Positions 1 through 7,828 of a stretch of 13,370 nucleotides of DNA are shown piece after piece. Position numbers and translations under genes: made by a program. The first letter of the stretch is position 1. Every line of letters begins with the position of its first letter. The stretch comes from Candidatus Brocadiaceae bacterium. GTDB lineage: Bacteria > Planctomycetota > MHYJ01 > JACQXL01 > CAKKQI01. The stretch covers positions 1 to 13,370 of the forward strand of contig CAKKQI010000250.1 of NCBI GenBank assembly GCA_919901895.1. Reading direction: 5' to 3'. Below the pieces are notes generated by a model. The model did not search any database. It saw only the letters and a list, made by a program, of their open reading frames with translations, and was not told where the DNA came from.

Positions 1-70
1 GGGCCGCCCACCGGCCGTTGCCGTCCATAATAATCGCGATATGCTGCGGTAAATTTTTGGGAAGTTCCAT
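1..70 (-). CDS. uppS: Isoprenyl transferase (undecaprenyl diphosphate synthase), N-terminal fragment
   Basis: Only the first 23 codons lie in the window; the gene runs off the left edge. They read MELPKNLPQHIAIIMDGNGR followed by WAA, the near-invariant start of cis-prenyltransferases. The aspartate of MDGNGRW (residue 16 here) is the Mg-binding catalytic residue of the family. The enzyme condenses isopentenyl diphosphate units onto farnesyl diphosphate to make the undecaprenyl carrier for peptidoglycan and other envelope polymers. The ATG lies only 3 nt beyond the purA stop codon, so the gene is probably co-transcribed and translationally coupled with purA. The motif makes the family certain; chain-length specificity cannot be judged from this fragment. 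Confidence 0.93.
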   Translation of the reverse strand, partial: MELPKNLPQHIAIIMDGNGRWAA

Positions 71-73
71 CTT

Positions 74-1354
<1,281 letters not shown>

Positions 1355-2407
1355 TTATTCCAGTTCCCCTAAAAAATCCTGGGCCTTAGAAGCGGCTGGT
1401 GTATCGGAATGCTGCTTGAGAAGTCCTTTGCAGGCCGAGACTAATTGCGCAATAACACTTTCGTTCTTCTTACGGCACTTCTCGCAATGGTTAATTTCCA
1501 GCGGTTTATCTGACTGGCAGGGTTTAAGACTTTCTTTTATCTTCTCGATCTTCTGCCATTCGCGGTCGGCCTTGAGGGCGTCCTGAAAGACTTTATCATT
1601 TTTCAATTCATCTAAAGTCTTCTGGGAATCGTCGCCGATTGCATGCCCCTTAAATTGTTCGGCCAAGTTACGGCAGGTTTCATAATACTGCAGCGGTTCT
1701 TTGTCCTTGAGGCCTTCGGCCTTCAGTTTAAGCTGATGGCTATATTTCCCCAGCCGCGCCATTAACTTTTCCGCCTCCTCTTTTTCCTCAGGGTTTTCAC
1801 TCTGAACTTTTTTTTCCAGTTGCAACATTATATTACCCAACCCTTTACGCTGGCAAATCTGCTGGGCAAGGGATTTAAGTTTTTTATACGGACCTTCTCC
1901 AATCAAAGGGTCGGGCGCATTGTTTATCGCCTCTTCCAATTTTTTAGCAATCACATTTATCTCGTCACTGGAACTGCCTTTGTAAATAAGTTCACCCCGG
2001 TGGTTAAAAAGGGCGAAGTGCGGAAGCAGTTTCTCCGCAAAAGTCAGTCCTTTGACATCACCGTGCTGGTAGATGGGATAATTAACTTTTAATGATTTAC
2101 AGTGGGCGATGACCTTTTCCTTGGGTTCGTTCTGACGGTGAAACCCGATGAAGATAAACGGCTTGGTGCTATATTTCTTCACAAATTCCACCATCTGGGG
2201 CATTGACCCCCGGCAACGGGAACAATTGACGCCCCAGTATTCAACCGCGACCACATGGTCCGCCAAATCCTCTTTGGTAATTTCTTCCCCATACACAAAT
2301 TCGCCCAGATTAATATTATTAACAGTAATCGTTTCCTCAGCCCGACCAAGCAAAACAATACTTGACATAATGATTAAAACTAAGCAAATAACTTTTTCTA
2401 ATCGCAT
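1355..2407 (-). CDS. Exported thioredoxin-like (TlpA/AhpC-TSA type) protein with a helical C-terminal extension
   Basis: The protein has 350 residues from the chosen ATG. Residues 1-22 form a signal peptide (positive MRLEK, then a hydrophobic stretch ending LLGRA), so it should act outside the cytoplasmic membrane. Residues about 25-160 form a thioredoxin-like domain with the redox motif WGVNCSRC (Cys62 and Cys65) and a later FALFNHRGELIYKG strand-turn typical of TlpA-like folds. The rest is a charged, helical region rich in Lys and Glu, ending with a second cysteine pair (HCEKC, Cys308 and Cys311) plus Cys297 and Cys326. A longer reading frame starts at 2449, overlapping the thiC stop as ATGA. 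I prefer 2407 because it has an AGGAGG ribosome site and puts the signal peptide at the N-terminus. Disulfide exchange or thiol-linked reduction is likely; the substrate is unknown. Co-transcription with thiC and purA does not explain its role. Confidence 0.8.
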   Translation of the reverse strand: MRLEKVICLVLIIMSSIVLLGRAEETITVNNINLGEFVYGEEITKEDLADHVVAVEYWGVNCSRCRGSMPQMVEFVKKYSTKPFIFIGFHRQNEPKEKVIAHCKSLKVNYPIYQHGDVKGLTFAEKLLPHFALFNHRGELIYKGSSSDEINVIAKKLEEAINNAPDPLIGEGPYKKLKSLAQQICQRKGLGNIMLQLEKKVQSENPEEKEEAEKLMARLGKYSHQLKLKAEGLKDKEPLQYYETCRNLAEQFKGHAIGDDSQKTLDELKNDKVFQDALKADREWQKIEKIKESLKPCQSDKPLEINHCEKCRKKNESVIAQLVSACKGLLKQHSDTPAASKAQDFLGELE

Positions 2408-2417
2408 ACCTTTTGTC

Positions 2418-2423
2418 CCTCCT
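2418..2423 (-). promoter_or_regulatory. Shine-Dalgarno site deciding the start of the thioredoxin-like gene
   Basis: AGGAGG on the minus strand lies 10 nt upstream of the ATG at 2407. It is much stronger than the weak AGGA before the ATG at 2449 and supports the shorter protein. The spacing is slightly long, so initiation at both codons remains possible. Confidence 0.6.
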
Positions 2424-2445
2424 ATGAAACCCGTAGACGATAATC

Positions 2446-3816
2446 TCATTTATCCTGCATTAAGGAATAAACGCAGAGATCACCGCACATTGAACAGACT
2501 TTATCGTGAGCGGGTTTGCGACTCTCGCGCAGTTCTTTGGCTTTTTTCGGATCAAGCGATTCGCTGATTTGATGAGTCCAATCCTGTTTACGCCGGTATT
2601 CGGAAAACCGTTTATTATCTTCCCAGGCGCCGGGTACACCCTTGGCAATATCAGCCGCGTGGGCGGCGATGCGGGCGGCGATGACTCCTTCACGCACATG
2701 TTCAACGAGCGGCAAGCCCAGATGTTCCATCGGGGTAACGTAACAAATAAAATCAGCACCGGCCCAGGCGGCCAAGGCGCCGCCGATAGCCGAAGTAATA
2801 TGGTCGTATCCCGGAGCGCGGTCGGTTACAATCGGTCCGAGCACGTAAAGCGGCGCGCCGTCACAAAGCCGTTTTTGCAACTGCACCTGCGCCTGGATCT
2901 GGTTTAGCGGCACATGCCCCGGACCTTCAATCATCACCTGAACGCCAGCCGTCCGGGCCTTTTTACCTAATTCAGCCAGCACTAACAACTCATGCACCTG
3001 CGCCCGGTCAAAGGCATCGGCCAACGCACCGGGCCTCAACCCATCACCCAGACTTAAAGTAACGTCATATTCCCGCGCAATCTCCAGCACCCGGTTAAAC
3101 TTTTCATAAAACGGATTTTCCTGACCGGTTAATTTCATCCAGGCCGCTAAAATCGTGCCGCCCCGGCTGACAATGCCGGCCACCCGATTATCCTCTTCCA
3201 GATCTTTAAGAACAGCGCGAGTTACACCGCAGTGAACGGTCATAAAATCCACTCCGGCTTTGGCTTGGTTTTCAATCGTTTTAAAAATAGTTTCTTCGGT
3301 CAGGTTCTTGATAAAAGAATGGTTTGGGAAAGAAGTTTTGTCCGCCGATGAAGCGGAAAAGTTTTTTTGTTTAACCGACAAAGCCGCCTCGTAAATAGGA
3401 ACGGTCCCAAAAGCAATCTTGGCGTGTTCTAACAAAGTTTCTCGGATTTTTGGAATATCACCGCCGGTGGAAAGGTCCATCACCGCATCGGCCCCGGCTT
3501 CTTCCGCCACCCGTAATTTAGCCAGTTCTTCGTTCGGGTCGGTATAATCAGAAGAAGTCCCTAAATTAGCATTGACTTTGGTCGCCAGTCCGGTTCCAAC
3601 TCCGCAGATAAATTTCGGTAGACAACGACCTTCATGGTCGTTGATTGCTTGAGATTTACCAGATATTTTATCCCAGCGCAAGCGGTTGGAAAGAATGACC
3701 ACCTGACCGCGGGCGACGAGGTCCCTGAGTTGAGACGGATTTATTTTTTCCTGCCGGGCGACCAGTTCCATCTGCGGGGTAATCTCGCCGGCCCGGGCCA
3801 TTTCTAATTGCGTCAT
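2446..3816 (-). CDS. thiC: Phosphomethylpyrimidine synthase (short-form ThiC) with palindrome-derived insertion
   Basis: The 456-residue enzyme makes the thiamine pyrimidine HMP-P from aminoimidazole ribotide by non-canonical radical SAM chemistry. Family signatures include TKVNANLGTSSD (residues 79-90), AGADAVMDLSTGGD, VDFMTVHCG, a GDGLRPG segment and IEGPGHVP. The C-terminal cluster motif CSMCGDLC gives Cys441, Cys444 and Cys448 (CX2CX3C), one residue shorter than the CX2CX4C of long ThiC; from memory this is normal for the short, anaerobe-type form. Residues about 50-68 look like an 18-residue insertion between the VVI strand and the GVGTGL segment, and they match a DNA hairpin. A second stretch, about residues 147-162, also seems longer than usual. 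The gene leads the operon; its stop overlaps the ATG at 2449. A consensus promoter lies about 96 bp upstream, but I see no TPP riboswitch core in the leader. Confidence 0.96.
   Translation of the reverse strand: MTQLEMARAGEITPQMELVARQEKINPSQLRDLVARGQVVILSNRLRWDKISGKSQAINDHEGRCLPKFICGVGTGLATKVNANLGTSSDYTDPNEELAKLRVAEEAGADAVMDLSTGGDIPKIRETLLEHAKIAFGTVPIYEAALSVKQKNFSASSADKTSFPNHSFIKNLTEETIFKTIENQAKAGVDFMTVHCGVTRAVLKDLEEDNRVAGIVSRGGTILAAWMKLTGQENPFYEKFNRVLEIAREYDVTLSLGDGLRPGALADAFDRAQVHELLVLAELGKKARTAGVQVMIEGPGHVPLNQIQAQVQLQKRLCDGAPLYVLGPIVTDRAPGYDHITSAIGGALAAWAGADFICYVTPMEHLGLPLVEHVREGVIAARIAAHAADIAKGVPGAWEDNKRFSEYRRKQDWTHQISESLDPKKAKELRESRKPAHDKVCSMCGDLCVYSLMQDK
3617..3660. repeat. GTAG-footed palindromic element inserted in frame in thiC
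   Basis: On the plus strand the 44-bp segment begins GGTAGA, followed by a perfect 8-bp hairpin (CAACGACC at 3623-3630, loop TTCAT, GGTCGTTG at 3636-3643) and a short tail ending TTTACC. Read as thiC it supplies residues 53-67 (GKSQAINDHEGRCLP). The same architecture, GGTAGA then hairpin then tail ending TACC, recurs at 12776-12821 with different arm bases. A GTAG foot beside a hairpin is the hallmark of REP sequences recognised by RAYT transposases. Confidence 0.65.
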
Positions 3817-4173
3817 AATAGGTTCCAGTGATTACACAGATAGTTCGATATTACTCACCACAAGTTCGGGCAAAAGATTACCTTGACAAATAATCGGATG
3901 CTCACGATGTCATTATAAAAAACTACTTCTCACTGTCAAGTCTTATCTTGAAATGGCCTTTGGTAATTTTTCTAAAAGCATCTAACATAATCTCGCTAAA
4001 CCAGAATTATTTTACGCTTACTTATCCCGATAGCTATCCGGAGGCAGTCAGGCGAATAGGTTAAATATTATTTCCGGTTCGACGGTATTTGTGTATATTC
4101 GCTATCTTAATTATTTTTATTAGCGGTTATAAATTTTCTTAACTTACCTTCCATGATTTGCTAAACTTGTAAT
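3817..4173. other. Intergenic region between divergent thiC and cyclase genes
   Basis: This 357-bp gap holds the thiC promoter (3912-3939) and an imperfect 18-nt palindrome at 4025-4042 (core GATAGCTATC, one mispair further out). The latter may be another repeat remnant. Nothing in it reads convincingly as a protein. For the plus-strand cyclase gene I see only a weak candidate promoter (TTAATT at 4107, TATAAA at 4129) and no Shine-Dalgarno site. No RNA gene is apparent by eye. Confidence 0.5.
3912..3939 (-). promoter_or_regulatory. Sigma70-type promoter for the thiC operon
   Basis: On the minus strand a perfect TTGACA (3934-3939) and a perfect TATAAT (3912-3917) are separated by 16 bp. Transcription would start near 3904-3905 and leave a leader of about 90 nt before the thiC ATG. 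The leader lacks recognisable TPP-riboswitch consensus segments, so thiamine control, if any, acts by another route. Confidence 0.75.
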
Positions 4174-5487
4174 ATGAAAACCAAACCGCCCGGCCTGTTC
4201 CGCAAGGTATTCCGCCCGCATTTTGTCTTGATTGATTTAGAAAGCCGGCTTAAAGGCACCCGCTGGGGGCATATCGCAATCGAGTTATTTACCAATAGCA
4301 TTCATTTCCCGCTGGCAAATATGCTTGTTGAATTTTTAAGCGAGGGCTTCGAGGAATTCGCGAAAGAACCCGACCGTTATATCATTATTCCGGTTGCTTT
4401 AGTCCAGGCGTTTTTTCTTGGTTCCTGGCATTATAAAAATAATCCTAAACCTCTGGTGGGCAATCTGATCGGCCCCTTGCTTTACACCCTCTTTGAAATA
4501 ATATTTGAAGGCATCGGATTTTTTGGGGAACCGCAACATATCGCTTACTGGGTATTTTCATTCTTAATCGGCCTGTTGCAACAATTAAGAGTTTATTTGC
4601 GCGGCCGGTTCCTGAGTATTCTTATTCTGTTTGAAAATATCGTCCGTGCCGGCATACTTCTGGTAATGTACTGGATTCTGGAATCGCTGACCACGCCAAA
4701 ATATAGTTCCCCGGCCGTATTTCTCTCTGAAAAAGAACATATTTTCATCACAGCCACCATTTTTTTGTTCGGTGTGGTGATCGGCCTGGCCAATATTTAT
4801 GCATCTCATTATTTTATCATACTTCAGGAAACCGCCGCGCAATTGAAAAAGTATTCGGAATGGTTGTTCGGCCGGGAAATTTTATCAAAAGCTGTTCCGG
4901 ACCACGGTGTGCTGGCTTTGCAATCCCAAAACCGCACGGTATTTTTTATGGACATCCGCGGGTTCACGGCCTGGAGCGAATCCCAACCGCCGGAAAAAGT
5001 TGTCGCAATGCTTAATACTTATTATGAAACAGCCGAAAGAATCTGGACAAAATATCCTTTTGTGAAAATCAAGTTTTCAGGTGATGAAATAATGATCGTC
5101 TTCCCTTCAGCCGAAACCGCCGCCCGGGCCGCCGTTGAGATATCCAAAGAAACCGGCAAAATCTTAAAATTATACGGCCTTAGGACCGGTATCGGATTAC
5201 ACTCCGGCCGGCTGGTGGAAGGATTGATAGGCAGCCGTGACGTTAAAATTTATGACGTCATCGGCGACACGGTCAACACGGCTAAAAGAATTTGCGACGC
5301 TGCCGGACCGGACGAAGTGCTGATTTCTCAAAATGTGTATACCGAACTCGGCGCTTCAGCCAGCCCCGATATTATCGGGGCCAACGGATTACCAGCGCAA
5401 ACAATTTCGGTAAAAGGTAAAATTGAACCTTTAACGCTATATTTATTACTTGTCCCACCACCGGAGGGGAAGAAAGTTATCCGCTGA
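4174..5487 (+). CDS. Membrane-anchored class III adenylate/guanylate cyclase
   Basis: The 437-residue protein has an N-terminal membrane half and a C-terminal cytoplasmic cyclase domain. Hydrophobic stretches lie near residues 69-87, 94-117, 124-142, 147-171 and 189-217, so about five or six membrane passes. A linker (LQETAAQLKKYSEWLFGREI, 217-236) resembles the transducer helix before class III cyclase domains. The catalytic domain (about 252-425) keeps metal-binding Asp260 (FFMDIRGF) and Asp304 (FSGDEIMIVF), Lys300 and Asp361 (YDVIGDTVN), the pair usually linked to adenine selection, and transition-state residues Asn368 and Arg372. It is therefore predicted to be active, most likely making cAMP. 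The membrane part matches no sensor domain I recognise. ATG 4174 is the first in-frame start after a stop and lacks a clear ribosome site. The 3' end overlaps korB tail to tail by 11 bp and contains a hairpin repeat encoding SPDIIGA. Confidence 0.92.
   Translation: MKTKPPGLFRKVFRPHFVLIDLESRLKGTRWGHIAIELFTNSIHFPLANMLVEFLSEGFEEFAKEPDRYIIIPVALVQAFFLGSWHYKNNPKPLVGNLIGPLLYTLFEIIFEGIGFFGEPQHIAYWVFSFLIGLLQQLRVYLRGRFLSILILFENIVRAGILLVMYWILESLTTPKYSSPAVFLSEKEHIFITATIFLFGVVIGLANIYASHYFIILQETAAQLKKYSEWLFGREILSKAVPDHGVLALQSQNRTVFFMDIRGFTAWSESQPPEKVVAMLNTYYETAERIWTKYPFVKIKFSGDEIMIVFPSAETAARAAVEISKETGKILKLYGLRTGIGLHSGRLVEGLIGSRDVKIYDVIGDTVNTAKRICDAAGPDEVLISQNVYTELGASASPDIIGANGLPAQTISVKGKIEPLTLYLLLVPPPEGKKVIR
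5363..5381. repeat. Hairpin inside the cyclase gene
   Basis: GCCCCGATATTATCGGGGC is a perfect inverted repeat (8-bp arms, ATT loop) in the cyclase coding sequence. A near copy, 17 of 19 bases identical, lies at 9261-9279 in the aminotransferase gene. There is no T tract on either strand, so it does not look like an intrinsic terminator. Confidence 0.5.
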
Positions 5488-6244
5488 ATTCGCCGATTAA
5501 AATTTTATTCTTTTCTTTGAAAGTAAATAAATCTTCCTGTTTTTTTGTCCGGACCGCGCTATCTTTTAAATCCAGAATCATCTCCGCCGGCGAAGCATAC
5601 TTATTCCTCCGACCAAAGTGCGTATAACAGGGTGAAATCACTTCCAGAAACGAAAAACCCGGCACGGAAAACGCTTTTTTAAGATATTTAATCAGTTCCC
5701 GGGTATGCCAAACCGTCGTCCGCGCCACGTAAGCATTATCAGAACTGCTCGCTCCCAAAACCAGTTTACATAAATCAAAAGGCGGTTCCGATGAACCGGC
5801 CGGAGTGGTGCTGGTGCGCGCCCCGATGGGTGTGGTCGGAGCCAGCTGCCCACCGGTCATTCCGTAAATATTATTATTGGCGCAGATGATCGTCAGGTTA
5901 ATATTCCGCCGGGCGGCGTGAATCAAATGATTCCCGCCGATCGCTGATAAATCGCCGTCGCCGCTCACCACCACGACTTTCAGTTTCGGGTTAAATAATT
6001 TTATACCGGTCGCAAAAGCCACCGGCCGGCCGTGGGTGGTATGTATTGTATCAGCGGCAAAGTGCGGACTCGGGATCCAGGCCGCACAACCGATGCCGGA
6101 AACAAAAACCATCCGGTCAATATCTAATTCCAGTTCATCAATCGCCCGCAGGATCGCCCCCATCAGGATTCCGTGCCCGCAACCGGTGCAGAAAGGCGTG
6201 GGAAAAGATTCGGGACGGATATATTTATCCAAATTTTTTAACAT
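5477..6244 (-). CDS. korB: 2-oxoacid:ferredoxin oxidoreductase, beta (thiamine diphosphate) subunit
   Basis: This 255-residue subunit carries the thiamine diphosphate and a [4Fe-4S] cluster of the enzyme that converts a 2-oxo acid plus CoA to acyl-CoA and CO2 while reducing ferredoxin. FCTGCGHG lies at residues 18-25 and SGDGD at 94-98, followed by NNNIYGMTGGQ (123-133), typical of KorB-type subunits. Cys19, Cys22, Cys53 and Cys206 have the spacing expected of the four cluster ligands. I chose ATG 6244 over ATG 6265 because a GAGGTG ribosome site precedes it and family proteins begin around LxKYIRPE. The C-terminus stops at KNKILIGEFSG, where relatives usually continue for some residues, and the stop lies inside the convergent cyclase gene. 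No gamma subunit follows. KorB (2-oxoglutarate) is the best guess; a related 2-oxo acid is possible. Confidence 0.93.
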   Translation of the reverse strand: MLKNLDKYIRPESFPTPFCTGCGHGILMGAILRAIDELELDIDRMVFVSGIGCAAWIPSPHFAADTIHTTHGRPVAFATGIKLFNPKLKVVVVSGDGDLSAIGGNHLIHAARRNINLTIICANNNIYGMTGGQLAPTTPIGARTSTTPAGSSEPPFDLCKLVLGASSSDNAYVARTTVWHTRELIKYLKKAFSVPGFSFLEVISPCYTHFGRRNKYASPAEMILDLKDSAVRTKKQEDLFTFKEKNKILIGEFSG

Positions 6245-6251
6245 AAATCTA

Positions 6252-6257
6252 CACCTC
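6252..6257 (-). promoter_or_regulatory. Shine-Dalgarno site for korB
   Basis: GAGGTG lies 7 nt before ATG 6244 and fixes the korB start. It overlaps the stop codon of the GxxExxY remnant upstream, so the decayed gene now forms the korB leader. Confidence 0.65.
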
Positions 6258-6369
6258 AAAGACATTCTTCATAAGTTGATTCCAATAATCCGGGACCAAG
6301 AAAACGGTGGACTTCAATACCGGAAGCAATTATCAGATTTGATAATGCATTAATTCTTTCCGTTATCAC
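6256..6369 (-). pseudogene. GxxExxY-family gene remnant between korA and korB
   Basis: A 37-codon frame from a GTG overlapping the korA stop reads in part [18 protein letters not shown] and then stops. GLLESTY is the GxxExxY motif that names the family (PDDEXK_3-like), and the preceding helix ([20 protein letters not shown]) matches its usual N-terminus. Full family members have about 120-130 residues; everything after residue 37, including the nuclease-like core, is missing. It is therefore a 5' fragment, short but still in frame. The korA C-terminal tail [12 protein letters not shown] resembles the Lys/Thr-rich leaders often seen in front of such genes, which suggests that an inserted segment covers both. 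It fills the 121-bp gap between the two oxidoreductase subunits. I infer it has no function beyond supplying the korB leader. Confidence 0.7.
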
Positions 6370-7544
6370 TCATAATCCTTTGTGTTCTTCGTGCTCTTTG
6401 TGGTAAGTAAGGCTAAAATTTCATCAGGCGTGATCACCTGTCCGTTGGTTTTATGATAAGGAATAACTTCGCACCGGATCAATCCGCCTAAGGCGGACTG
6501 GATTTCGCGGATAAGCTGCCCCTGGTTCATCTCCGGCACGATAATTTTTTTTACGCTCGGAGTCATCTCCTGAAAAATTTTCTCAGGAAACGGCCAGAGG
6601 GTTTTCAATCGGAGCAATCCGGCTTTAATCCCTTTTTCTCGAGCCAGCCGAACCGCGCGTAAGGCGCTCCGGGCCGTAAAACCGTAAGCCACCACCAGGA
6701 TTTCGGCATCTTCTGATTCATAAGTTTCCCATTCAACGATTTTTTCCGCATTTTTTCTAATTTTATCACAGAACCGGTTTATTAAAACGGCGTGGGCTTC
6801 CGGCGCCTGAGTCCGACGATAACCCCATTCGTCGTGCGTGGAACCGGTTACCGACAGTTTCCGTCCTTGTCCGAACATCGGCATTGGGCTGGGAAGGTTA
6901 TTAGCTGCGTTACTAAAAGGCGGGGTCTCAGATTTCCCGGCGCGCGGTATAACCGGAATATCTTCTTTAAGTTCTACCGTTTCTTTAAGATGACCGACGG
7001 CTTCGTCGGCCAGCAGGAAAACCGGCACGCGGTAAGTCTCGGCCAGGTTAAACGCCTTGATGGTAAATTCATACATTTCCTGAACCGACCAGGGGGAAAA
7101 AGCAATGATTTCATAGTCGCCGGGAGCGCCCCAACGCACTGACATTACATCGCCTGAAGCTGGTTTAGTCGCCTGTCCGGTGGACGGGCCGGCCCTCTGG
7201 ACATTCACAATAACGCAGGGTGTTTCGGTCATTACCGCATAGCCGATATTTTCCAGCATCAAGGCCAGTCCCGGACCGGAGGTAGCGGTCATTGCCTTGG
7301 CCCCGGCCCAGACTGCGCCGATGACCGCCGCCAGAGAACCGATTTCGTCTTCCATCTGGACAAAAACGCCGTTCCCGACAGAATCGGGACAAGCCCCGCC
7401 TTCTGCGGGACAAGGATACTTCGGCAGCGTTTTAGCCATTTCTTCCATTATCTCGCTGGAAGGCGTAATCGGATAACCGGCGTAAAACCGGCAACCGGCT
7501 TTTAAGGCGCCTAAAACGCAGGCTTGGTTACCTTGTAAGTACAT
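6366..7544 (-). CDS. korA: 2-oxoacid:ferredoxin oxidoreductase, alpha subunit
   Basis: The 392-residue subunit carries domains I and II of the oxidoreductase and completes the active site with KorB. It starts [20 protein letters not shown], has the substrate-loop motif GYPITPSSE (23-31), VQMEDEIGS (62-70), TATSGPG and the [14 protein letters not shown] segment, all typical of KorA. The length shows that the gamma domain is not fused to it. Two oddities stand out. Residues about 43-58 ([16 protein letters not shown]) interrupt the usual [13 protein letters not shown] stretch and are encoded by two tandem DNA hairpins. The last 12 residues, [12 protein letters not shown], follow the natural end (ILALL) and seem to come from an inserted GxxExxY leader. 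No Shine-Dalgarno site precedes the ATG. The gap to korD is 62 bp and holds a hairpin. Complex partners are KorB and KorD. Confidence 0.94.
   Translation of the reverse strand: MYLQGNQACVLGALKAGCRFYAGYPITPSSEIMEEMAKTLPKYPCPAEGGACPDSVGNGVFVQMEDEIGSLAAVIGAVWAGAKAMTATSGPGLALMLENIGYAVMTETPCVIVNVQRAGPSTGQATKPASGDVMSVRWGAPGDYEIIAFSPWSVQEMYEFTIKAFNLAETYRVPVFLLADEAVGHLKETVELKEDIPVIPRAGKSETPPFSNAANNLPSPMPMFGQGRKLSVTGSTHDEWGYRRTQAPEAHAVLINRFCDKIRKNAEKIVEWETYESEDAEILVVAYGFTARSALRAVRLAREKGIKAGLLRLKTLWPFPEKIFQEMTPSVKKIIVPEMNQGQLIREIQSALGGLIRCEVIPYHKTNGQVITPDEILALLTTKSTKNTKDYE
7372..7412. repeat. Tandem double hairpin inserted in frame in korA
   Basis: Two similar units follow each other on the minus strand, each beginning TTGTCCCG and closing with CGGG. 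One hairpin is TCCCGA/TCGGGA (7373-7378 with 7384-7389), the other CCCGC/GCGGG (7395-7399 with 7405-7409), both with 5-nt loops. The units resemble the GTCCCGCC hairpins at the two ends of hflX and one hairpin of the 7829-7926 repeat. They encode extra residues near the KorA N-terminus without shifting the frame. Confidence 0.65.
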
Positions 7545-7560
7545 AGACTAATTTTAAGAT

Positions 7561-7596
7561 TTTGAGATTTGGGGATTTAAATCTCCCCATCTCAAA
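7561..7596. repeat. Intergenic hairpin between korD and korA
   Basis: TTTGAGAT (7561-7568) pairs with ATCTCAAA (7589-7596), and GGGGA (7571-7575) with TCCCC (7584-7588), leaving a 2-nt bulge and an AT-rich loop. Part of the arm recurs just beyond (AATCTCAAAT near 7603). It may be a dispersed repeat or an intercistronic processing or attenuation hairpin; no T tract follows on the minus strand that would make a clear terminator. Confidence 0.45.
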
Positions 7597-7606
7597 TCAC
7601 TCAATC

Positions 7607-7822
7607 TCAAATTTTAACTTCTATCGCTAGATCAGGGCAATGCAGTTCGCATTCCAGGCAACCGATACATAATTCCGGATGTTCAACCAGAGCGATAAAA
7701 TATCCTTTCGGGCCGGGGTCTTTCTGCATTTCAAAAACATTTTTCGGACAGATTTTCACGCAGATTTCACAACCCTTGCACCAATTTTGGTTGCTGGTTA
7801 TTTTGAATTGCTTTTTTTTCAT
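7607..7822 (-). CDS. korD: 2-oxoacid:ferredoxin oxidoreductase, delta (2[4Fe-4S] ferredoxin) subunit
   Basis: This 71-residue protein contains two complete ferredoxin motifs: Cys15, 18, 21, 25 followed by Pro (CKGCEICVKICP), and Cys52, 55, 58, 62 followed by Pro (CIGCLECELHCP). It should carry two [4Fe-4S] clusters and pass electrons from the KorAB active site to free ferredoxin. The order korD-korA-korB on the minus strand is the usual beginning of a korDABC operon, which makes this the delta subunit rather than an unrelated ferredoxin. The ATG at 7822 is preceded by A-rich sequence without a clear Shine-Dalgarno site. A composite palindromic repeat begins only 6 bp upstream and fills the gap to the aminotransferase gene. 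Confidence 0.93.
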   Translation of the reverse strand: MKKKQFKITSNQNWCKGCEICVKICPKNVFEMQKDPGPKGYFIALVEHPELCIGCLECELHCPDLAIEVKI

Positions 7823-7828
7823 TTTGTT

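Noticed and set aside
2408..2449. Longer N-terminus of the thioredoxin-like protein from ATG 2449 (ATGA overlap with thiC)
   Set aside because: It puts 14 residues before the signal peptide and has only a weak AGGA site, whereas ATG 2407 has AGGAGG. Not fully excluded.
4025..4042. Operator or regulator-binding palindrome upstream of the cyclase gene
   Set aside because: The imperfect palindrome resembles the other repeats here, is over 100 bp from either start codon, and nothing ties it to a regulator.
5363..5381. Intrinsic terminator for the convergent cyclase and korB genes
   Set aside because: A good stem, but there is no T tract on either strand and it lies inside the cyclase coding region.
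6245..6265. korB start at ATG 6265
   Set aside because: The added residues MSLRCRF are not like the family and there is no ribosome site; they are read from the GxxExxY remnant region in another frame.
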